A stretch of DNA of 48,556 nt. It comes from Denitrificimonas halotolerans. Its GTDB lineage: Bacteria; Pseudomonadota; Gammaproteobacteria; Pseudomonadales; Pseudomonadaceae. The notes under the pieces were generated by a model. The model saw only the letters and a program-made list of their open reading frames with translations. It was not told the DNA's origin and did not search any database. The stretch covers positions 1-48,556 of the forward strand of contig NZ_JAXIVU010000018.1 of NCBI RefSeq assembly GCF_034259425.1, in the 5' to 3' direction. Both the position numbers and the translations under genes were made by a program. Shown one piece after another: positions 43,356 to 48,556 of this stretch (positions are counted from its first letter, which is position 1; every line of letters begins with the position of its first letter).

Positions 43356-43390
43356 GCGTGGCCATAGATGCCGCATAATGAGGAAACCTA

Positions 43391-44827
43391 ATGAGTCAGA
43401 AATTTGATGTAATTGTCATTGGTGCAGGCCCTGGCGGATATGTTGCAGCCATTAAAGCTGCACAGCTCGGTCTAAAGACTGCGTGTATCGAAAAGTACAA
43501 AGGTAAAGATGGTAAGTTAGCATTGGGTGGTACTTGCCTAAACGTAGGCTGCATGCCTTCTAAGTCTTTGCTAGATAGCTCCTGGAAATACCATGAAGCT
43601 AAAGAAGGCTTTAAAGTTCATGGTATCGGTGTTTCCGATGTAACTATGGATGTGCCTACGATGATCGGTCGTAAAGACACAATCGTAAAAAACCTAATTG
43701 GTGGTATTGCAGGCTTATTTAAAGCCAATGGTGTGACCACTATCGAAGGGCACGGTAAGTTACTGGCTAACAAGCAGGTTGAAGTAACTGCTGAAGACGG
43801 TTCTGTTCAAGTTTATGAAGCAGACAACGTAATTATTGCTGCAGGTTCACAGCCAATTGATATCCCACCTGCACCTGTTGATCAAGATGTTATTGTTGAT
43901 TCAACTGGGGCATTGGATTTTCAAGCAGTACCTAAGCGTCTTGGCGTAATCGGTGCTGGTGTGATTGGTCTTGAGCTGGGTTCAGTTTGGGCGCGACTTG
44001 GTGCTGAAGTGACTGTTATTGAAGCGCAAGATAAATTCTTGTCAGCGGTTGATGAGCAGGTTTCTAAAGAAGCGTTGAAGATTTTTGCAAAACAAAAATT
44101 AGATATTCGCTTAGGAGCACGCCTAACAGGATCTGAGGTTAAAGACGGTGAAGTCACTGTTACCTTTACAGATGCTAAAGGTGAGCAGCAAATGACATTT
44201 GATAAGTTAATTGTTGCTGTGGGTCGTCGTCCGGTAACCAATAATGTGTTATCAGCTGATAGTGGTATTGATATTGATGAGCGTGGTTTCATTTATGTCG
44301 ATGATACTTGTGCAACAAGTGTACCTGGTGTGTATGCGGTAGGTGATGTTGTACGTGGTCCAATGTTAGCGCACAAAGCTTCTGAAGAAGGTGTGATGGT
44401 TGCTGAACGCATTGCTGGCAAGCAAGCTCAGGTTAACTATGATTTAATTCCGAGTGTTATTTATACTCACCCTGAAATTGCAGGTGTTGGTCAGACCGAG
44501 CAGCAGTTGAAAGGTGATGGTGTTGCGATCAATGTTGGGGTCTTCCCATTTGCAGCAAGCGGTCGTGCAATGGCTGCGAATGACACAGCCGGTTTTGTAA
44601 AAATCATTGCTGATGCGGAAACAGATCGTGTGCTAGGTGTACATGTGATTGGCCCAAGCGCAGCAGAGCTCGTGCAGCAAGGTGCGATCGCAATGGAATT
44701 TGGTACTAGTGCAGAAGACTTGGGATTGATGGTGTTCTCGCACCCAACCTTGTCTGAAGCAGTTCATGAAGCGGCGCTTGCCGTGAATGGGCAAGCGATT
44801 CATATCGCAAATCGCAAAAAGCGTTAA
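43391..44827 (+). CDS. lpd: Dihydrolipoyl dehydrogenase (E3)
   Basis: 478 residues. FAD-binding start FDVIVIGAGPGGYVAAIKAA, redox disulfide GGTCLNVGCMPSKSLL (C-x4-C), NAD-binding GVIGAGVIGLELGSVWARLG, and the C-terminal His-Glu pair in FSHPTLSEAVHEAAL. It reoxidises the lipoyl arm of SucB and, in many organisms, other 2-oxoacid dehydrogenases. It ends at a strong terminator, separating it from sucCD. Confidence 0.97.
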   Translation: MSQKFDVIVIGAGPGGYVAAIKAAQLGLKTACIEKYKGKDGKLALGGTCLNVGCMPSKSLLDSSWKYHEAKEGFKVHGIGVSDVTMDVPTMIGRKDTIVKNLIGGIAGLFKANGVTTIEGHGKLLANKQVEVTAEDGSVQVYEADNVIIAAGSQPIDIPPAPVDQDVIVDSTGALDFQAVPKRLGVIGAGVIGLELGSVWARLGAEVTVIEAQDKFLSAVDEQVSKEALKIFAKQKLDIRLGARLTGSEVKDGEVTVTFTDAKGEQQMTFDKLIVAVGRRPVTNNVLSADSGIDIDERGFIYVDDTCATSVPGVYAVGDVVRGPMLAHKASEEGVMVAERIAGKQAQVNYDLIPSVIYTHPEIAGVGQTEQQLKGDGVAINVGVFPFAASGRAMAANDTAGFVKIIADAETDRVLGVHVIGPSAAELVQQGAIAMEFGTSAEDLGLMVFSHPTLSEAVHEAALAVNGQAIHIANRKKR

Positions 44828-44835
44828 TCGAATAG

Positions 44836-44861
44836 ACCGCCCCTTTTTAGGGGCGGTTTTC
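44836..44861 (+). terminator. Intrinsic terminator after lpd
   Basis: An 8-bp GC stem (ACCGCCCC / GGGGCGGT) with a 6-base loop followed by TTTTCGTT, nine bases after the lpd stop. It closes the sdh-suc-lpd unit. Confidence 0.92.
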
Positions 44862-45331
44862 GTTCTACTCCAAGTGAAGGTGGTCAACATCGTTCACGAC
44901 TTGGGATACTCATACCATAATAATAAAATCGTAATTATTAAAGTTGCGGAAAGCCACATTTTTAATGGGATTGGCGAAGTAACCCGCTAGAAGTGGCTAA
45001 AATCCTTGCGGTAAATAGTCCTAGAATATAAGTGGTTTGCTCCTGTCTTGTTCTTAAGTAAGTGAATAAGGTGTGCACTACCCAAGCATGTTTGAGTTGA
45101 GTTACTGTGCATTGTCCGATTTGAACTTGGAAAAGTGTTGCAGGACTTAGAATAAGATCATGGATGTGTAGTGGCTATGTTCTCGTCTGTAACTGCACTA
45201 TAAATACGGCTAAGAGTGTTTTCGCGGTTAGGCATCGCTCTAGCAGTAGGCATTCAGCGTCTTTAAGGCAATGAGGATGTCAAACTTTATAAAGGGCGGA
45301 TCACACACTCAGAATTTAAAGGTGGGGCAGT
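44862..45331 (+). promoter_or_regulatory. Long non-coding region upstream of sucC
   Basis: About 470 bases with no convincing gene between the lpd terminator and sucC; sucCD therefore has its own promoter here. A conserved sucC leader RNA is known in Pseudomonas relatives and could lie in this stretch, but I cannot identify its structure by eye. A strong ribosome site (AAAGGTGGGG) lies just before the sucC ATG. Confidence 0.4.
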
Positions 45332-46498
45332 ATGAATCTTCATGAATACCAAGCAAAACAACTGTTCGCTGAATATGGCTTGCCAGTTTCGTCAGGTATT
45401 GCTGTCGAAAGTGCTGCGGCTGCTGCTCAAGCATGCCACGATATCGGTGGTGAGCGTTGGGTTGTAAAAGCACAAGTGCATGCCGGTGGACGGGGTAAAG
45501 CTGGCGGTGTCAAGCTGGTCACGAGCCCTGAAGATGCTCAAGATTTTGCTGCGCAATGGTTAGGTAAGCGCCTAATTACTTACCAAACAGATGAGAAAGG
45601 CCAGCCAGTTAGTTGTATTTTGGTTGAGGCCTGCACAGACTTTTGTAAAGAACTGTATTTGGGTGCTGTGGTTGATCGAGCAACACGCCGTGTAGTCTTT
45701 ATGGCCTCTACTGAGGGAGGGGTTGATATTGAGAAAGTTGCTGCTGAAACACCAGAAAAAATTCTGCAAGTTTCTATTGATCCAACAATTGGTGCTCAGC
45801 CTTTCCAGGGGCGTTATTTGGCCTATCAGTTAGGACTCAGTAATGAGCAGGTTAAGCAGTTTACTAAGATTTTTTTAAGTTTAGCTCAACTCTTTGTAAT
45901 TTATGATATTGCGTTATTGGAAGTGAACCCCCTAGTAATCAAAAATGATGGCTATTTGCACTGCTTGGATGCCAAGCTGGTGATAGATAGCAATGCCTTA
46001 TACCGTCAGCCTAAATTACGTTCGATGCAAGACCTTGCTCAAGACGATCCGCGTGAAACACATGCAGCAAAATTTGAATTGAACTATGTTGCCTTAGAGG
46101 GCGATATTGGATGTATGGTCAACGGAGCAGGACTGGCTATGGGGACTATGGATATTGTCAGTCATCATGGTGGGAAGCCTGCTAACTTTCTTGATGTGGG
46201 AGGTGGGGCCACTAAGGAACGAGTTTCGGAAGCGTTCAAGATTATTCTTTCTGATAATAATGTAAAAGCCGTATTGATTAATATTTTTGGTGGGATTGTC
46301 CGTTGTGACATGATCGCAGAGGGTGTAATAGGGGCGGTTAAAGAAGTGGGTGTGCAGGTTCCTGTGGTGGTGCGTTTGGAAGGTAATAATGCTGAGTTGG
46401 GCAGCAAAGTTCTTGCAGAAAGTGGATTAAATATTATTGCTGCAACCAGTTTAAGTGATGCTGCCATTAGGGTTGTTGCTGCTGCCAAAGGAGAGTAA
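45332..46498 (+). CDS. sucC: Succinate-CoA ligase [ADP-forming] beta subunit
   Basis: 388 residues with an N-terminal ATP-grasp domain (MNLHEYQAKQLFAEYGLPVS; VVKAQVHAGGRGKAGGVKLV) and a C-terminal ligase CoA domain (GDIGCMVNGAGLAMGTMDIV, NFLDVGGGATKERV, NIFGGIVRCDMIA). It converts succinyl-CoA to succinate with ATP formation, together with SucD. It starts two bases before... its partner sucD follows after two bases. Confidence 0.97.
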   Translation: MNLHEYQAKQLFAEYGLPVSSGIAVESAAAAAQACHDIGGERWVVKAQVHAGGRGKAGGVKLVTSPEDAQDFAAQWLGKRLITYQTDEKGQPVSCILVEACTDFCKELYLGAVVDRATRRVVFMASTEGGVDIEKVAAETPEKILQVSIDPTIGAQPFQGRYLAYQLGLSNEQVKQFTKIFLSLAQLFVIYDIALLEVNPLVIKNDGYLHCLDAKLVIDSNALYRQPKLRSMQDLAQDDPRETHAAKFELNYVALEGDIGCMVNGAGLAMGTMDIVSHHGGKPANFLDVGGGATKERVSEAFKIILSDNNVKAVLINIFGGIVRCDMIAEGVIGAVKEVGVQVPVVVRLEGNNAELGSKVLAESGLNIIAATSLSDAAIRVVAAAKGE

Positions 46499-46500
46499 GT

Positions 46501-47382
46501 GTGAGTATTTTAATTAATAAAGATACTAAAGTTATTTGCCAAGGGTTTACTGGCGCACAAGGCACTTTCCATTCAGAGCAAGCGATCGCATACGGGACTC
46601 AAATGGTCGGTGGTGTCACACCGGGTAAGGGGGGAACGGTGCATCTTGGTTTACCTGTATTTGATACGGTTTTGGAGGCCGTAGATGCTACAGGCGCAGA
46701 TGCATCTGTGATTTATGTGCCAGCTCCTTTTTGTAAAGATTCAATTTTAGAAGCAGCTTTTGCTGGTATTAAGTTGATTGTTTGCATTACGGAAGGCATT
46801 CCTACATTAGATATGTTAGATGTGAAAATTAAGTGTGATGAATTGGGCGTGCGTTTAATTGGACCGAATTGCCCAGGTATCATTACCCCTGGTGAGTGCA
46901 AAATTGGTATTCAACCGGGCTTTATTCATATGCCTGGTAAAGTGGGTGTGGTTTCACGTTCAGGCACTTTAACCTATGAGGCGGTTAAACAAACAACCGA
47001 TGCAGGCTTTGGGCAATCCACTTGTGTTGGCATTGGTGGCGACCCGATTCCCGGTTCAAGTTTTATTGATATTTTGAAAATGTTTCAAGCAGACCCGCAA
47101 ACTGAAGCCATTGTAATGATTGGGGAAATTGGCGGTAGTGCGGAAGAGGAGGCAGCAGCTTTTATTAAGGCGCATGTAACTAAGCCGGTTGTAGCTTATA
47201 TAGCCGGTGTGACAGCACCGCCAGGCAAGCGCATGGGGCATGCGGGAGCTATTATTTCCGGCGGGAAAGGCACTGCTGCGGAAAAATATGCCGCCTTAGA
47301 CAATGCTGGTGTACGCACAGTTCGATCTCTGACAGATATTGGCCACGCGCTGGCAGAGGTGACAGGTTGGATGCATAAATAA
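46501..47382 (+). CDS. sucD: Succinate-CoA ligase [ADP-forming] alpha subunit
   Basis: 293 residues. CoA-binding Rossmann domain (VICQGFTGAQGTFHSEQAIA; GGVTPGKGGTVHLGLPVFD), RLIGPNCPGIITPGECKIG, and the phospho-His active site in GKRMGHAGAIISGGKGTA. The start is a GTG with GGAGAG about seven bases upstream. It lies two bases after sucC and is the last gene of the TCA cluster. Confidence 0.97.
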   Translation: MSILINKDTKVICQGFTGAQGTFHSEQAIAYGTQMVGGVTPGKGGTVHLGLPVFDTVLEAVDATGADASVIYVPAPFCKDSILEAAFAGIKLIVCITEGIPTLDMLDVKIKCDELGVRLIGPNCPGIITPGECKIGIQPGFIHMPGKVGVVSRSGTLTYEAVKQTTDAGFGQSTCVGIGGDPIPGSSFIDILKMFQADPQTEAIVMIGEIGGSAEEEAAAFIKAHVTKPVVAYIAGVTAPPGKRMGHAGAIISGGKGTAAEKYAALDNAGVRTVRSLTDIGHALAEVTGWMHK

Positions 47383-47415
47383 TCTACTTGTTTTGTTAGT
47401 GGGAAGTTGTAGATA

Positions 47416-47445
47416 ACCCCTGAAAATATCTTTATTTTTAGGGGT
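47416..47445 (+). terminator. Probable terminator after sucD
   Basis: A 12-bp stem (ACCCCTGAAAAT / ATTTTTAGGGGT, one G-T pair) with a 6-base loop, about 35 bases after the sucD stop. A/T-rich at the tip, no T-run after it. The AT-rich 47446-47670 stretch beyond holds no gene that I recognise. Confidence 0.55.
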
Positions 47446-47671
47446 ATGAAGTGGTTTCTTTAATTGACGAGTAAAGTTTTTAACGAGCTCTTAATTTTAT
47501 TGTATATAGTATTATCAAATCTAATTGCGCTGTAGTTTGTTTTTTATATTTCGTATTGTTTTAGAGTGTTTGTTTTGAGCTAATGTAATCATCCGATTTT
47601 AGGCTAGTGGATACACAAAGTGTAGAGAATTTATTTGTAATAAAAGCATATTGTTAAATCATGGGGTGAGT

Positions 47672-47695
47672 ATGAACTGGTATATAGAAGTTTTG
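47672..47695 (+). pseudogene. N-terminal fragment of a DUF805 membrane protein
   Basis: The ATG at 47672 begins MNWYIEVL, the standard opening of DUF805 proteins, preceded by GGGGTGAG. After eight codons it runs into the right end of the IS200/IS605-type element, giving a stop six codons later. The C-terminal part of the same protein reappears on the same strand at 48063-48238. Confidence 0.78.
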
Positions 47696-48062
47696 ACATC
47701 CTCCCCGACCTAAAGGACGGGGATTTCTACTGCTAGACGACCATGCCCGGCCGCGAGAATGTTACGTGCCGCGTTGATATCGCGATCATGGGTGACACCA
47801 CACCCACTGCACGTCCATTCTCTTATTCCAAGTCCTGCGATACCTTTCGGCTTCGATTCGGGCAAGCTGCCGCAACTCGAACAGGTTTGGGTGGTGTATG
47901 CCTCGTCAATTTCCTTAAAAACAATGCCTGCGTGAGCGCATTTATAGTCCAGCATTGTTTTTAATTGACCCCAGCCAGCGTCTAGCACTGACTTGGCCAT
48001 CGTGGTTTTAACGAGCTTTAAACTACTGGCGTTGCCCACATAGATTTCACCACAGCGATTTA
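47694..48062 (-). mobile_element. Truncated IS200/IS605-group element (tnpB fragment and right end)
   Basis: The minus strand carries the C-terminal third of a TnpB (OrfB) protein, ending at 47710. Visible are VGNASSLKLVKTTMAKSVLD-AGWG, a zinc ribbon CSSCG ... CSGCG, and the RuvC-III block HDRDINAARNIL. An artificial start (GTG at 48039) exists, but the protein lacks its N-terminal two-thirds and homology stops near 48062, so it is a pseudogene. The right end has the typical GC hairpin (TCCCCG / CGGGGA with inner CC/GG, 47702-47723). It may still encode the omega-RNA scaffold. Confidence 0.88.
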
Positions 48063-48238
48063 TATTACTACCTAGTTTTGCGGTATCAGTACGACGCCTT
48101 CATGATACTAGTCGCAGCGGTTGGTGGTTGCTGATAGGTTTTTTTCCTATAGTTGGTTTTATTGTGCTGTTGGTATTTATGTTGCAAAACAGTCATTCAG
48201 GCTCAAATCAGTATGGTGATGCACCTAAAGAGATTTAG
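48063..48238 (+). pseudogene. C-terminal fragment of the DUF805 membrane protein
   Basis: In one plus-strand frame the sequence reads FILLPSFAVSVRRLHDTSRS followed by GWWLLIGFFPIVGFIVLLVF, ending at a TAG at 48236. PSxAVxVRRLHDTxRSGWW is the DUF805 signature. No start codon precedes it. With the fragment at 47672 it shows that a DUF805 gene lost its middle (roughly 45 residues by family length) where the tnpB remnant now lies. Confidence 0.85.
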
Positions 48239-48330
48239 GTTAAATCTGATTGAGCAGTGGTACGTCGACGCTCATTTCCTTTAATTTATATACGTCGCTT
48301 TAACTTTTGTATTGGTTTTTAATTATTTGG

Positions 48331-48556
48331 TGGACTTCCCCTAAAACACTAGACACTCCTTAAGTTAGAATAAACCTTTAGGAGAGCATCATGGCAAAAC
48401 CACGTTTTACACCTGAATTCAAAGCTGAAGCCATCAAACAAATAACCGAACGCGGTTATTCTGTAAAAGACGTCTCTGAGCGACTGGGCGTTTCAGACCA
48501 CAGTCTTTACAACTGGCTCAAGCAACACAAGCAAGCGGCCAATCCTGATCCTCTGA
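48331..48556 (+). mobile_element. Left end of an IS3-family element, cut by the window
   Basis: TGGACTTCCCCTAAAACACT at 48331 resembles IS3-group terminal inverted repeats and lies 60 bases before an IS3-type orfA. The right end is outside the window. The 48239-48330 stretch between the DUF805 remnant and this end holds nothing recognisable. Confidence 0.65.
48391..48556 (+). CDS. IS3-family transposase OrfA (partial)
   Basis: The first 55 codons of an IS3-group OrfA: MAKPRFTPEFKAEAIKQITE then RGYSVKDVSERLGVSDHSLY, NWLKQHK. This is the usual HTH (IS3/IS911 HTH_Tnp_1) that binds the element ends. AGGAGA lies about five bases before the ATG. The reading frame is open to the window edge; orfB is not seen. 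Confidence 0.88.
   Translation, partial: MAKPRFTPEFKAEAIKQITERGYSVKDVSERLGVSDHSLYNWLKQHKQAANPDPL

Noticed and set aside
48039..48039. Treating the 109-codon tnpB frame as an intact small gene
   Set aside because: The GTG is internal to the TnpB family; the N-terminal two-thirds and most of the RuvC domain are missing.
1..48556. tRNA or rRNA genes, CRISPR arrays, integrase or phage genes
   Set aside because: None was recognised; no regularly spaced repeats were seen by eye, and no tRNA-like or rRNA-like sequence was noticed in the intergenic regions.

Overview
The window looks like chromosomal DNA of a gammaproteobacterium in or near the Pseudomonadaceae, with unusually low GC for that family (mid-forties by eye). 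The evidence is gene order as much as protein similarity. rluA-minE-minD-minC next to a lipid A acyltransferase and a patatin, ccoNOQP-ccoG-fixH-ccoI-ccoS-safE-hemN-anr-apt, and gltA/sdhCDAB-sucAB-lpd-sucCD all follow Pseudomonas arrangements as I remember them. A low-GC relative such as Thiopseudomonas would fit, but that is inference.

Layout. (1) 1-1.7 kb: a small GNAT-like gene converging on a class I DAHP synthase. (2) 1.8-8.5 kb, minus strand: a tightly overlapping envelope-stress operon moxR-DUF58-DUF4381-batA-batB(TPR)-batD. Its BatB has lost the metal-site residues that BatA keeps. (3) 8.6-13.4 kb: rluA and minEDC on minus; divergently, an LpxL-type acyltransferase translationally coupled to a patatin. 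(4) 13.5-16.1 kb: two divergent L,D-transpeptidases. (5) 16.1-19.4 kb: cydA-cydB-cydX for a bd-I-type quinol oxidase with a long, E. coli-like Q-loop, including a 35-codon cydX. (6) 19.4-31.2 kb: apt, anr, a divergent hemN-like gene and one complete cbb3 oxidase structural and maturation set. Good Anr/FNR sites lie before hemN and before ccoN. (7) 31.4-34 kb: an alpha/beta hydrolase, a decayed LysR regulator pseudogene, a 3-hydroxyisobutyrate-dehydrogenase-family gene and a small Cys-cluster protein. (8) 34-47.4 kb: citrate synthase divergent from the TCA cluster sdhCDAB-sucA-sucB-lpd-sucC-sucD, with hairpins at several gene junctions and a probable structured leader before sucA. (9) 47.4-48.6 kb: AT-rich accessory DNA, where a truncated IS200/IS605-type tnpB sits inside a broken DUF805 gene, followed by the start of an IS3-family element cut by the window edge.

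Much of the window concerns oxygen use: Anr, two high-affinity oxidases (bd and cbb3), an Anr-type promoter on the hemN-like gene, and the TCA/succinate dehydrogenase genes that supply electrons. I found no tRNA, rRNA, CRISPR array or complete prophage. The best leads are the non-canonical HemN-like protein under a textbook Anr promoter, the MIDAS-less BatB, the LysR pseudogene, and the DUF805/tnpB junction.
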